In this document: in pieces, positions 39,136-51,772 of the stretch
Position numbering within the stretch: position 1 is the stretch's first letter
Layout: each line of letters opens with the position of its first letter
Source of the DNA: Halichondria panicea
Taxonomy: Eukaryota; Porifera; Demospongiae; Suberitida; Halichondriidae
Reading direction: 5' to 3'
Length of the DNA stretch: 64,000 bases
Assembly: GCF_963675165.1 (NCBI RefSeq)
Contig: NC_087380.1
Span: 4,393,803 to 4,457,802, forward strand
Notes under the pieces: generated by a model
The model's input: only the letters and a program-made list of their open reading frames with translations
The model's database searches: none
Told to the model about the DNA's origin: nothing
Program-made: the position numbers and the translations under genes

Positions 39136-42100
39136 ATGGCCACTACTATCAGATCAAGGTCCAATTCTGAAGGTGGGCATATCAGGTCTCCACCAAAACC
39201 AAAACCATCCAGTAGCCGGGTACCAGGTGAGTAGATCTACACTACTTAGAAGTCACCATTCCACACTTCACTCCTCTGCAGTAACACCCTCTGGCTCTGA
39301 GTTTGTGAACATAGGTTCTCCAGAAGAAAACTTACTGGAGACGTACTTTGTCCTACTCTCAAAATTCAGCTTTGATAGAGCAAAGGAGCAATGTGTGAGT
39401 GCATGATTTTGTTTTGGACATCATTATTGCACAGGCAAAGCTCTAGCTTCCAATGAATCGTTGGCCTACTATTTTTCTGAGACTAGATCAAATCCAAAAG
39501 TGGGGGAAAGTTCAATTAGGGCAACTGAGCCTACCTATAAGATGTCCGTCATGGATAAACGATAAGGAGGGTATTAATATAATTATATAGAGCTGCATAA
39601 CTATTGTCCAAGCTGACTTCTCTATAGGACCGTGAGAGGGAGATAAAGAGTGGCACAGGTGGTACCAACTGGTGTGAACTGATGAGCCTCATGAGTCGAT
39701 TATGTGTGGCAGAGATGAACTACTTCTCCCTTAGCTTCATGGAGAGAGCTGCCACCTTCAGACTGGTCCGGAGGGAGGTGAGTGTAGTTGTGGTTACATC
39801 TGTGAATTAAATACCTTGTTTGCATAGACATCGCAATTGGGCATAATTATGTTTGAAGAATCATATATCACAAGTTTACTATAAAATTATATCAACAACA
39901 CATGTACTAGTAAACAATTTATTCATGTATTATGTTTGAAGAATCACATATCACAAGTTTACTATAAAATTATATCAACAACACATGTACTAGTAACATG
40001 TCCTAAACAATTTATTCATGTAGATACATTGTATACCAATTCAGGAAAATACTTTGTTGTTTTTCTCAGCCCCTAAAAGCAATGTATGATTCCATGATAC
40101 TTGACCTGAAGAGGATACATGAGGTGTACATGAACCGCAGGGGGGGAAGCGACTTCTCTTGGGAGCGGAAAATGACTGAGCTGGTGACCAGCCTGTTGGA
40201 GTACACAGCAGCTAAAAGGGACATGACAGATTTGTATCCTATTGTGTCCACATTGGAAACACTTGAAGCTGGGTGCAATTTTCAGTTCTCAGTGCTTCCT
40301 ATGTCACACACCAACTGTATACGAGTGTGCTTCACTGTTATTAAAGTGTACTGTACCAGAATTGAATGTGATAACCGGCTGTACAACAGTCATTCTAAGC
40401 TGTTTGTTTAGAATCACCGGTATGTACGCATCTGCATGTGTTTACCTCTGCGTGTGTTTACCTTGTGGCCCACTTCCTTAACCTTTCAGTTATGTGCACT
40501 TTGAGGTGACTAACTCTTGTCACCTTGACTACAAGCAATTTGAGAGGTACCTCAAGGACATGTTGGAACGATACAAAGACAGTTTTCAGCATCCCTATTT
40601 GAGGCCCGTGAAGACAACATTCCAGTAAGCTGACAAATGTTGTTTACCTTGTATTGTACGTAGACACAATTGTTGAGTGTGTCTGTTCCATTAAAGGACT
40701 GAAGTACCCTCTATAATCATGGATATATTTTCTTTGGCATTATATAATATAAAGTGCTCAACTTCTATCTGGATCAACACAACACAAAATAAAAATCCTC
40801 TGTATATAAGCTACTGAGATCTTACCACATAATTATATACACTAGCTAACATTGTTTTGCTAGAATGTTTTGGCTTCAAGAGATATCCTTTATTAGTCTA
40901 ACGTAAGCAAGGTCTTGCTCATACACATGCCACTTCTGCTTCTCACCACCTGCTCGGTACGAGATCACTTCACCTCCGCTGATTTTCATGAAGTCCTCTG
41001 AAAACACTATTCGATAGATCCACTGTGCACCACCTCCGAAAGTCACATCTGACCAGTCCACGATGGCTCTGAAAGTTCGAATAATGGGGTCATAAGTGGA
41101 ATGTAGGAATGGCTTCTTCTCTGGTGGGGCAGAGCCATCATCAAGTCGCCATTCGGGGGGAGCCTCACTGTACGATATGTAACTTTCTAGTTCATTGAAA
41201 TGATAACTAGCAAGACCCTCAGTATGAGCTTGAACGTAAACACCACCAAAAATGGTGGTCGGTTTTTCCATCAGTGATTCCCCATTTTCTAAGAATGTGA
41301 TGTCAAATGGGTGTATAGTTTGACGACACACTGGACAGTTTAATGGGTTAAATGAATGTGGCTCGGTTAATAGCTTCACCACACAAGATCTACAAAACCT
41401 GTGCTGACATTTAGTAATGACAAGGTCTTCTTTGCTTGTTAGACAGATAGGGCAATCCATTTGCTCAGCCATTTGATTTTCTACTGTTATTTGTTCTAAA
41501 AACTGTTTTGGGTGTGGTCGAGCATGTAGTCATTAAAAAGGGGGAGGGGCTGACATTGTCTCTTTTCGCATGCAGGAGAGAACTGACAGTGTTGGGAGAT
41601 TTACTCCAGGCACAGATTAGCATATCAGAGTGGCAGTTTCTTCCTGCTATTCTGGCTCTACAGGCAGTAGACAGCAAGCTCAGCCAATGGAAAGGTCTAG
41701 TACCTTTGGGAAGCCAGGTTAGAGAATTTATATAACGTAAACAGAGAGCTTTAGCTAAAATACAGTGACCAATCAATTAATATCCCAAATACAAAATTCA
41801 GTCGAGTATATAGTCAACTAATATAGTCAACTACTATATACTGTATAATAATTATTGCAATGGCTTCATTTGAGCACTATAAAATAATGTGTGACGATAT
41901 TAAATTTAGAATATAACAAATGCTTGTAGTATACGATGAACCCAATGCCACATTTATTATTCAGGGTAATCCAGAACGACGTCAGGTGCAAAAATCCATT
42001 CGCTCCCCCCCACAGTCTCCCCCCCCTAGTGGTGGTGTGCCATATTTGTACAAGTGGCTATGCAAGTTCCATGTTACGCTCCTTGCAAAAGTTAGCGAGC

Positions 42101-42953
42101 ACATATAATTTATAACGGACACAGCTCAATGCAAGATTGACATCACATCATTAATGTCATTATGTATTATGATAATACATTACAATAAATGTTATTCCCT
42201 TAGTTCACTCTCTACTTTCATGATGTGTTGTCAGAGCATGCTTCAGTGTATGACATGAAGCATTTGTCAGCCAAGTTGGATGTAGACTTTCTCGGATGGT
42301 ATGTTACTGTTCAGGATACACAAAGTGCTATAGGTCTAAAACAATAATCTATGTTCCCGTAGGCTGTCATCTTTGATACGTCATACACCAGTAACAGCAG
42401 TTATGTTTGTCTTCAACTCTACCGGGGTCCCAGATTTCAAAGGCCCAAGGTACCGTTTTCCTGATTCTCCTGCTCCCACCCTCACTGGCCTGAACTCATA
42501 CCCCTTCATGATTACCATCCCACATGTGAGTGTACCAAACACCTGTGTTGCTTTCGTATATGAGAAATTGTATCTCCAATGCACAGGACTTCGAAGTTTA
42601 CCACCACCGGGCTAACATAATCAGTATGATCATTGAGAAGGGAGGGCAGTTGAACTCTACCACACAGCCTGTGTCACAACACGATGATGTGAGAGTCACA
42701 AACTATAGAATCACAGCTAATGGCCAAAGCAAACCATTTATACTCATTCTATAACATCGTGAGCTTTACTTTTTATTTCACCCAGAATCTGCACTGTGTC
42801 TACTATCTGACCCAAGTTGAACCACTGATTACAATGGTGTGTATTGCAACTATCAAGCGGAGAGAGAGGGACAACAGAGTTACAACACATATAACGGACA
42901 TTGCAGCTCAATTGAGAAATATTCACATAGCTACTCTATTGAGACCGTCTTGA
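39136..42953 (+). CDS. KICS2: KICSTOR subunit 2 (C12orf66 homologue)
   Basis: Eleven exons, 1488 nt, 495 residues: 39136-39226, 39282-39394, 39628-39777, 40070-40272, 40490-40624, 41576-41717, 41965-42090, 42204-42298, 42363-42525, 42587-42688, 42786-42953; stop TGA 42951-42953. Recognised from the order of conserved blocks shared with vertebrate KICS2: LETYFVLLSKFSFDRAKEQC near the start, AEMNYFSLSFMERA, ISEWQFLPAILALQAVDSKL, YLYKWLCKFHVTLLAKFTLY, then the C-terminal VYYLTQVEP. Vertebrate KICS2 is about 445 residues, so this one has a longer N-terminus and some loop additions. In vertebrates KICSTOR tethers GATOR1 to lysosomes and restrains mTORC1 when nutrients are low. Start chosen at the first ATG of an exon that splices in phase. 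Confidence 0.88.
39848..40023. repeat. Tandem duplication (83 bp and 93 bp) in KICS2 intron 3
   Basis: Two adjacent copies begin tatgtttgaagaatca at 39848 and 39931. The second copy holds a short insertion (catgtccta) near its end. The copies are otherwise almost identical. Confidence 0.85.
40876..41472 (-). CDS. Intronless RING-finger protein nested antisense in a KICS2 intron
   Basis: A single open frame of 198 residues. The N-terminus holds a C3HC4 RING: CPIC, then CQHRFCRSC, then CPVC, with spacing typical of E3 ubiquitin ligases, so it probably binds an E2 enzyme. The remainder (about residues 60-198) lacks a domain I can name but has a conserved-looking core FRAIVDWSDVTFGGGAQWIY followed by FSEDFMKISGGEV. 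The gene lies wholly inside KICS2 intron 5 (40625-41575) on the opposite strand. Absence of introns in an intron-rich locus suggests retroposition, though no A-tract was found. The start MAEQMDCPIC places the RING at the very N-terminus. Confidence 0.78.
   Translation of the reverse strand: MAEQMDCPICLTSKEDLVITKCQHRFCRSCVVKLLTEPHSFNPLNCPVCRQTIHPFDITFLENGESLMEKPTTIFGGVYVQAHTEGLASYHFNELESYISYSEAPPEWRLDDGSAPPEKKPFLHSTYDPIIRTFRAIVDWSDVTFGGGAQWIYRIVFSEDFMKISGGEVISYRAGGEKQKWHVYEQDLAYVRLIKDIS
42102..42156 (+). repeat. 55-bp segment also present at 43188-43244
   Basis: ataatttataacggacacag and the following 35 bases through cacatcatta occur here in KICS2 intron 7 and again downstream of the gene with one internal change. 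It is probably part of a dispersed element. Confidence 0.75.
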
Positions 42954-43414
42954 GAGACCACACTATGATGTGTTGATACAATTATGTACTCACATGTCTT
43001 AACTGTCGACATGCATAATGTCTGCATAAATATTAACTTAATTAGTCGCTGCAGAAATTATGTAGTCAAATCTGTGTATTGATCGATTATTATTCATGCA
43101 TGTGCTATAATAATTGTAAACAGACAGCACAGTCGATTAACTCTCTATTAACAGGCGCTCTGAATATATAGGTTTAAAGGACACTATAATTTATAACGGA
43201 CACAGCTCAATGCAGGATTGACATCACATCATTACTCTATAAAGCAGGGTGGAGCTCCGGTCAGTAGTTGTTCGTATTCTCAACCTATAGAGCTAGTGCA
43301 ATTGAGAGTCATGTACTTGTCCGACTAAGAGGTGTAAATATGCACGACGTATAATTTTATAGTCAATCACATAGTATATAAATGACACTCAATAAACCTA
43401 AGAACCATGCCCAC

Positions 43415-43946
43415 AGATAGAGTAGAGAGGGATTGGAAACGGAAGTGATTCACGTGATGTTTTACAATAAAGTCTACGTAGTGGCTCTGGGACCATCGAT
43501 CCGTGTATCTCTTCATAACTCCCGCAAAAGCCCGGGAAACTTATTGTGTTCAATGCATATACATCTCAGAGCTGCTATCCCCATTACTGAATCACATTCC
43601 CCCTAGCTGATGGTAGGTATCAATTGGAAACATAATCTTGATTGTCGTGGAGTAGCTGAGGTACACAGAGCGCTTTTTTCATGCTTGTGTTCTTATAGTA
43701 TACACCTATGATATAGCTAAGGCTGTGTAACTAAATAGTGTCCTGTGTCCTAAATGGCCTCAAGTATGTGATGAAAGTTGATGTTTAGCAGCAGAACTGC
43801 TCGTGGACTTCTTGCAGAGAGCAAAACAATTCTCATGAATTATTCATATTTAGCCCTCATGTTAAAAGTGCCTCGATTAAAACCGCGGAGATACACGGAT
43901 GGTACTTCGAGGGTACTTCCGTTTTCAATCCCTCTCTACTCTATCT
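43415..43946. mobile_element. Terminal-inverted-repeat element, 532 bp
   Basis: Outer arms 43415-43446 and 43915-43946 are 32-nt reverse complements (agatagagtagagagggatt at the left) with one mismatch. A second inner pair (ccgtgtatctc, about 43501-43511 and 43888-43898) is also inverted. There is no transposase frame, so it is non-autonomous. Confidence 0.75.
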
Positions 43947-43955
43947 ATGGTATAA

Positions 43956-44149
43956 CCAAGGGCGTATAAAAAGAGAGAGGGCATGCAACAGCTTGTGAGC
44001 AAAAACTAAAGTGGGCAGTGGAAAAGTTAGCCTCGAATATGAGGCTATGGAAAAGTACACTAAAAATAAGTAGATTTTTGCTCGCACGTAGCTAGGGTTG
44101 ATAGGGTTGATAGTCAGTTGCATGTGTCCTCTCTTTTATACGCCTTTGG
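43956..44149. mobile_element. MITE family B, copy 1, with 5-bp target duplication TATAA
   Basis: The inverted termini run from ccaagggcgtataaaa through gcatgcaac on the left to gttgcatg through ttttatacgcctttgg on the right. TATAA flanks both ends (43951-43955 and 44150-44154). A relative sits at 54889-55100. Confidence 0.85.
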
Positions 44150-44300
44150 TATAACTAATTAATTATTCTTGTTTGCATGTATATACAAGTACATGGTAAA
44201 GACACTATAGAGGTATACAACACCAGAAAAATAGGTATGATAGGAATAACGATAACAAAATCAAAATTATAATATTTCCATGGAGTACAGGCAATGGACT

Positions 44301-46431
44301 CTATTTTGTCTCCGTTTTACATACTATATTTAGCATTGTCTGTTCTAAAGGATGCACCTCACCAACAATAACAAGAGAATGAAGAGGCTTGCCTAAGTCT
44401 ACTTTGGACATATTCTCCAGAGTATCCACAACCAACTGCTGAGAGGGCGATCCAATTCTAGCCAGACCAACACACACTGTTTTGGGGGATATACCTGCAA
44501 TCATGTGTGCAGGAATAACAAACATACTACATGCACATAATTATACTTATATGCACCAATAACATTTTCTCTGTACAGCACCACGTACTTTACAATGTCA
44601 AGGGGCTAGGATCGACACCCACGCTAACTTTCAATGCAATGAAACTTTCTATTAAACACAAAGGACCATTTATAAAAGAGGAGAACTGCAATTTAACGAA
44701 GGAAAAACTGAAATCATAAAGAGCCCCTGAAAAAAGAAATTGCTAGCCTACTGTATGCAGGATAAGTAAGATGAATCTAGTTGCCATAAAAATTAAGAAT
44801 CTTGATTTGTACATACAAGAAAGCTAGGTTATTTCAAGCCAAACCCATCTTGGAAGCATGTGAATCGATTATTCTTAGGCGGCAATATACGTACATTCAA
44901 GGCCATGCAGAGCCATAATGCAGCACTTAAATACCATTCTAGCCCTAAATAACAGTGTCACCTTTGATTTGTCTGTTTTGAAGGGCTTCTAACAACTGTG
45001 AAGATGCTTGCACGACAGACATAAAGCGAGGGGGCTCGAAAATCTTGTTCCCTCTGGCAAAGTGAACAATATTATTAATGGATGCTCGAAGCCTTTATAG
45101 GGAAGCTTACGGGAGTTTAGCAGTACAAAAATTCTATACACCGTAGCAAATAACTTTACCATGCGCATGCAGATGTTTTCCTTCAAATGTAACTATACTG
45201 TGCAACTTACTTCATCAAGTTCTTAATGGACTGTTCCTTTACTTTGATATCTAGTGAAACAAAATCAAAATACGTACATACTCAAGCAATTATCTTTCAT
45301 CGTACCTAGCAGGCACAGTGAATGTAGCCCTCGTTCCAAATTAAGTTCAATTTTATCGATAAAACTATCTGGTTTCCAGCCTTCTGTCCAGAATGGAATA
45401 GACACTGTTTCACCAAACCTGTAGAGCTGAAGTCCACAGCAGCTAACAGCATTCATTATTGAAGCGTTGTGGATCACTTCAAATTTGATACCCATTTCGT
45501 AGGCTCGTACAATTAGGTCAGAGTGAGTGGTTGCCCTATGATACTATCACGATAATTATGCTGAACAGCAAATATGTATAGTGCTTGACATACCCCAGAG
45601 GATCTCCAACAACAAGGAAAGCTATATCATTGTCAATAGCATCACGAAGAATCTCATCTGTGAACGACCACAGATGAACGACCAGATTGACTATATTTTC
45701 GTGCAAAATCATAATAAATAGATGTGCCTCACACTCACCACTATTTTGTTCCACCAAATCCCTGTCAGCTAACATAACCTCACGTCCATAGAACTTCTCC
45801 TATTAAAATAATTGTATCGGGTTTGGACAGAAAAATCTACACGACAGTAACAGCTCCGCATTCAACACAGAGAACCATCACTACTGCCAAAGGCATAGTT
45901 ATACGGAAAATACGAAGCCATGTCATGGGTAGGTGGGCATGGCCTGACTCCACGAAAACGAGTCGGGGTCGTCACAAGTCTACACCATGCATGCAGGTAT
46001 GTTTATAGTTTTTTTACAGCTCTGAACATTCTTAGTGGATGTGCTAATAACTTGCTAGCTGTGCATCAATAAGGGGTTTTGTACCGTGATGACTCACCAC
46101 ACTCTCGTACTCGAAACTCTTGAGATAATTTATATGTTAAAAACAAAATCTACTAACACTTTAACCCAGACAGTTAGCCACACGTACTAACTATAAGAGG
46201 AGAAAGCGGAATACTATAGACCAGGCACTATTTCAGTGGTATTTTTGATTTGTTATCCAAAAGGAAGGGGTAATAGTTATCATTATGGTGTTTTACCAGT
46301 TCATCTTTTCCTACACCAAGAATTGAGGTGTAAGCTTCCAAGAAGACTCTGCTTGCTGTCTTGATGATCTGTAGACCTTTTACTGTGACATCTGACGGAT
46401 CATGCAATCCTAGACCTATCAAATACAGCAT
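44301..46431 (-). CDS. DPH5: Diphthine methyl ester synthase
   Basis: Seven exons, 816 nt, 271 residues: 46297-46431, 45739-45799, 45594-45657, 45306-45535, 45211-45250, 44962-45053, 44301-44494. The enzyme transfers methyl groups from S-adenosylmethionine to the modified histidine of elongation factor 2 during diphthamide synthesis. Family hallmarks are all present in order: [20 protein letters not shown] at the start, [46 protein letters not shown], the [10 protein letters not shown] block, [17 protein letters not shown] and [10 protein letters not shown]. The length is close to the usual 285 residues and no key block is missing. It converges with KICS2. It is a single-copy housekeeping gene in eukaryotes, so ordinary expression is expected. 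Confidence 0.95.
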
Positions 46432-47219
46432 TGTACGTCCAGTGCTATTTTAGAACACGTGTAGACATGTGTGGGCGTATGGCTGGTAGTCTCGTGAATC
46501 AGCCGCACTTGGAGTCCAAGTGCGGTTGATTCATGAGACTAATCTTCTGGTAAATGTTTTATACACCTGTAGAATTAGAAATGATAATAATAAGACAGCA
46601 CACTGATTAATAATACTGGATGTGGTACATTTAATTTATCTGGCTCTCATGAGAAGTCGTCTACTACACATTGTTGCACAAACTGCACGTACCGGGCTAA
46701 AACTAACAAATTGTACCCAATATGTCATGTTATGTAGAATATTATAGGGAATTGAACACAGCACCTTTATCTGGCCAGGACAGTCACCAAACCAAAATGT
46801 AAACTTTCTTTCGAAAAAAGTACATGTGAATGACATTGTATAAACAAATTGCATGCATGCAGTTATGCTCTCGCCAAGCTTTTCACACTGCAAATGTTTT
46901 TTTAGTTGGATTTTTACATAATAATATAATATATCAGCCATCATGACCAGCAATTAGCAATGCTACACTCCCCATAAGTCTTGTTGCTAATTAAGACTGA
47001 TTTAATATATCAGCCAGTACAGGTACTGTGACGTTAGACGAGGCTAGGATTGACCAAGTTACTGAGTGCAGGCATTAAGTTGTTGATGCAGTAAAACACA
47101 GCATAACTATAAAAAATCAGGGATAAAAATCATGTGCAGTAGTAAAAACAAACTAAAAAGTGTGTACATCTATAATTATGTACATGACCTACAGCAGTAG
47201 CCGCAGCTACTGTCAGAGT
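46432..47219. other. Intergenic region between DPH5 and the BPI/LBP gene
   Basis: 788 bp, upstream of DPH5 and downstream of the BPI/LBP-family gene. It holds a 53-bp palindrome at 46488-46540. Minus-strand frames around 46636-46953 look non-coding (no domain, AT-rich). Confidence 0.5.
46488..46540. repeat. Near-perfect 53-bp palindrome
   Basis: Arms 46488-46513 and 46515-46540 are 26-nt reverse complements with very few mismatches around a single central base. It lies about 60 bp upstream of the DPH5 start codon. Confidence 0.85.
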
Positions 47220-50200
47220 CTATGGTTTGTAGTTAATGTCTGTGCTCACAAGCACATACCCCTGTATTTGTGTGTGTGTAGGAGTGGTACATGTAGATGT
47301 GTGGAGCTGAGGCACAAGAGGTAAACTTATTACCTGTCCAAAAGAGATGCTAGGGTTCACAAATGAGATTCCATCCACGATTGGGATAGGGATACCAGCA
47401 TTAGCATACTCTGCAGGGTTATATTTTCCAGCAATTCACAAAGACAGTAGCTTACGGTTCACTGTTGGTATCACAAACGCTGTACACAGTAGGTTAGCAG
47501 CTGTTTGAAGAACAAAAACCTGTATCAAAGAATGTACAATTGGTTTTAACTAATGATTATACGAAATTCTGATTACTCACACTGAATTGCCCTATATCTG
47601 ATTTAACCAAGTTGATGCTTGCCCTGCATACATGTAATGGTAAACTAAGACAAGTGTGTTGCTGGAAGAACTTACTTCAGAAAAGTGAGATTGGCACTGA
47701 CAATTTCCTTACCACCTACCGGAGCAACCTTAACCTTCACGTCGGCAAGTACATTCTGCAATGTAACCACCATGAAATCATTGACAAGCATACTACACAG
47801 AATAATTAAGCCGTCAGCTGAGGCTGCTTTAGTATCTGTTACATGTACTTATAGGCTCACAATTCCAAGAGTGAAGACAGGTATATTCTGTTTTGTAGTT
47901 GAGTTGACCACATAGACATCGACATTACCAGGTAGTACAAAATCAGCACTAGTGCTGTTGATTGTGAGGTTTGGAGGACGCACTGTCACAAGCCCTAGCA
48001 TCATTGCCATGTTTGGATACTTATTATATAGCTGCATGGAGAGCATAATTACAATAATCGTATTAATGCTAAATTAGTAGTTCTTACAGCAGGTACAATG
48101 AGCCGAAAAGAAGAAGTGTTCAGTTGCAAAGGAAGACTTTTTGGTACCTGGTGGATTCAGACAGTTCTTACAAACTCATAATTATTATGGTTTAAACAAA
48201 CCATGTCAGCAGTGACATTGTAATTTAGAATGCCCGCTTGCTGATACACAAATCCTGCCGAATCAGCAAGATACTCAGTCAGCCACACATACATCATGTT
48301 TCCTGACTCAGTGACTGGTGGAAGTGGAGCTGGAGTGTACGGGCACTCGACTGGCTTGGCAATCAAGAAAAATTCTCCCTAGATACAGTAGAATTATAAT
48401 GTAGGCTGCATGAGCACCACTTTCATACCTTGTGATCTGTCTCTACATAAGTAGTGCTGAAGGTAGGAGTCGTTAGAAGTGCAAAATTTATTTCTGACGT
48501 CTTATCCACCTTCACAACAACTTAATTAAAATGAAGGAAAATTATGAACGCGTGGACAAAAATCAATCCATTAACAAATTCCTTACTGGGAAGTGATTCC
48601 AGTGCCGCATTGCCTTGTTTGTTGATTGCTTCAGTGGCTGCTGCACACACCTAAAATACGATAAATTTTGGTCAAGTTTTCATTGCTTTTGTGTTGCAGT
48701 TCACCTGTTGTTGAATGCTTCCCTTGAGGCCACCAGCAATTGAACTAGCAAACAGGTTGTACAGCCAGCTGTGTAAGCAAAAACAATATTTCTATTGATG
48801 TACATTCTAATTTTAATGCTATGTTAATCACATGCATACACTGGTAATAATTTAACGACTCGTCGAGTGCAATATGGCCAATGGCAAGGCCTCTAATTAT
48901 GCCTCAACTTTTCCATGTACGATTCATACCTGGCTCCCCCATGAAAGTGAATGTCAAGTTTTTCGATACTCAGAGAGCAGCCAGTGGTGGAGAGGGTGGC
49001 ATGACCCTTACTGTCTGCACCCACCAGAACACTCATGGTTAGTGACACACTGCTCACAGAAACATCACAGCTGCCACTGTCCGATACATGGGGCCTGACG
49101 TAAAAAATAGCAGACATTATAATTTGTCTAAAGAAGAAACAGCAGACTGATGATCACGTATGATATCAAAGAGCAGTTTTAATACAGACTGTAGCTACCA
49201 TAACATTGAAGCTGAGGACACAGGAACCAACGCACACACAAAATGACCCATACAAACTACACCTTCCGTCTGGTGATAATTTTAATACGTATGCAGGAGA
49301 GGAAGGAAGTCCACACTTACCAGCTATTTTCCCTGTAGTGCCAGTTTGCATTGGCAGTCATGGAAATACTAGATGCTTGAACAAGAATTCCCTTCCCAGG
49401 AACAGATGTTAAAGTGGACGTTGGGATGGTTAACCCACTGAGCTTGATACTGAAAAATGAAACGCACATTTGGAAACAATAGTTACAATGTAAAATGAAA
49501 TGCACATTTGGAAACAATAGTTACAATGTAGAAACACCATAATTATACCAGTTCTCAAGTTGCTGGCTTCCTTGAAAATGGCATGGACTTGTTGGCTCCA
49601 CTACACTGTGACACTAATAGCCATACTAATAATTATGAGTGGGTGTTACATGTATATTGGGCAATAAAAAAAGTCTTGAATTTCAGCTTATAATTATAGG
49701 CAGCAGTATTAATTGAAAATCCACCTATATTATTACATGTATGTATCATGCACACAACCGTACTGCTGGCTACTGCTGGCTAGAAAGCATGTCATACCTG
49801 GAGAGAGAGTACGAGATGGAGCCTATTGGGGTGCCTGCTTTTCCTGAGATATCAGGGATAGTGATGGACGAGAGAGACTGCTCAAGAATAGGTATTCCCA
49901 CCTGACGAACTGCAAGCATGAACAAAAAATCAACTAAATTCAGTTTGAATGGCCAGAGATTAGAGGTATTGGCAACGGCAGTAACTCATTTTGCACAGTT
50001 GTATACAGACCTTTCTTGTATGTGTCACAAACCCTTTCTTATTTATAACAATCATAATCTACTTGACATGCGCAATTACATCATACATATAACAGTAATG
50101 TATTATTGCTAACTATAAGTAATGATCAGTACCAATCTATCAGTTACAGTCACTGTTACATATGTTTAGTTATACACATGTAGTTTGTGCCCCAAGGTTT

Positions 50201-51467
50201 TAAGAAGCACTGCTGTAAGCCTGCCTACATACTTCGCTTTATTGTGTCTATGCTGACCAACTGGGTTGCATAAATTGTTGGTTTTGATTTCTTTGTGCAT
50301 GATTTTTTTTACTTTGTAGCGGAAGCTGCAAAAGATTAAATATTCCACTACAATGTAGTGTATCATGGCATTTTTCAACCGTTGCCAATCGTTGCCAATC
50401 CCTCTCCTTTCCTTACCATAACCATAATAATATTTATGTAATTACAGCGCCAGTGTAATTACAGCGCCAAAAAAAATTAATTCCATTTCTGAGTGGGACA
50501 ACTTTTATATAACCCATTATATTTGTGGTCGGCAAAAATATTTCATTAACCAATAATTGCATCACAGAGTCATAGGGAGCTGCTTCACAAGGAGAGTTGC
50601 CGGTTGTGCTGCAGCATGATTATAGTGACCCAGGGCAACTTCAGGATGATTGAATGCCTTAGGTTTAGCAGGCTGGACCTCTCTGATTCTAGGCCCCTAT
50701 TCGTAACTCAGCGTTCAACCCAATTGGCACCTAAATTATGGTGGCGCTTATGTTCTCAGCTACTACAGACATTTTAGAGATGATGGGCATGGTTTAGCTC
50801 AGTTTCATTCGCTAGCTAGCTGCACTGTTGAGAGCTAGCTGACTCGTGAGAATTTGACTGTAGCTTAATTTTTGAATTTCACCACCAATGACATCACAGA
50901 CATTGCCATCAAAGGAGCTAGGGCCTACACTCTAGTCTAGTTAGATGGATTAGCATGCTTTCTTGGATTGAATGCGGTGGAACTGGTTGTGGCTCGCCCA
51001 TTATTTCGTCGACTGGTATAACAATCAAAAATTTGATGGGTCAGACAACTGTTTAGAAGTGTGAAGGAAGTCAAAGATGCAGGATGACTGCCTTAATGTC
51101 TCAAACAAGCCTTTTATAAGAGCCAGAAAAATTACAGCAACGGAAAGAAGGGCCTCAAAAATTATGCTGATGCCCACATGCCCACGTGGTACGTGGGTGC
51201 TCAAACATTTATAATTATTATGGTGGCACTGTAATTTACATCAATTTACGGTATTAAACAATGTAATGAGAAAGTATTTACCACTTGTTTAGGTAATCAC
51301 ATCTACTCATTTGCTCCTGCTACTACTTTAATACAGTATAGCATGAACCACTTACTGTAGTCAAGGCCTTTGCTAGTGATGGTGGTCTTGAATCCTGGGT
51401 TTACTGCAAGGGTGTCTTCAGCCAGGCAAACAGTCAGTAACACTGTTAGTAGCACACGAGCATCCAT
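47220..51467 (-). CDS. BPI/LBP-family secreted lipid-binding protein
   Basis: Fifteen exons, 1452 nt, 483 residues: 51356-51467, 49798-49909, 49321-49449, 48930-49094, 48705-48768, 48587-48650, 48429-48520, 48202-48378, 48088-48147, 47861-48031, 47676-47755, 47581-47623, 47456-47519, 47334-47410, 47220-47261. Length and fold order match bactericidal/permeability-increasing protein (about 487). It starts MDARVLLTVLLTVCLAEDTL, a signal peptide, followed by NPGFKTTITSKGLDY, the family's opening motif. Two Cys (TTGCSLSI and VCAAATEA) match the conserved disulfide. SAGFVYQQAGIL and the C-terminal barrel follow. Family members bind lipopolysaccharide or phospholipids; in a sponge this could serve innate immunity or lipid transport, and I cannot tell which. 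One donor (48202 side) is the unusual gtttgt. Confidence 0.9.
49910..51355 (-). other. First intron of the BPI/LBP gene
   Basis: 1.45 kb of AT-rich sequence containing short direct repeats (cgttgccaatc doubled near 50380-50400; gtaattacagcgcc doubled near 50440-50470). No exon or RNA gene found. Confidence 0.5.
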
Positions 51468-51772
51468 AGCCAGCTAGCTTTAGTAGTCAAAATAAAAGTT
51501 CCGATTCCTAGTAGTAGTCTATACTGCAGTGCTTCTGCGATCTGGTGCACATGCAATGTACTAGCTCAAATGTTTGGCAAGCTCTGCACATAGGCAGGGC
51601 TTGTTACCAAGCGCTTCTCTATCAAGGTGCGGCTGTTTCCTGAGAATAATTATGTTGTGGTCAGATGTTGCATGCACCTGTACCTCGGCATGCACAACAT
51701 GAACAGCATGCAGTCCCCAGAATCTGACAAATGGAATGGAAGCGGTCAAGTTGAAGAAGTGAGTTCACTAAT

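Larger units (their letters stand above)
42954..44300. other. Intergenic region between KICS2 and DPH5, filled with inverted-repeat elements
   Basis: 1.35 kb holding the second copy of the 55-bp segment (43188-43244), the element 43415-43946 and the element 43956-44149. It must also contain the KICS2 and DPH5 3' UTRs, since the two genes converge here. No other coding signal. Confidence 0.6.

Noticed and set aside
45823..46008. Plus-strand frame opposite DPH5 intron 1
   Set aside because: Low-complexity basic sequence without a domain; DPH5 exons on the other strand explain the coding signal nearby.
46636..46953. Minus-strand open frame of 105 codons
   Set aside because: No domain or homology I can recognise and no supporting splice structure; left as intergenic.
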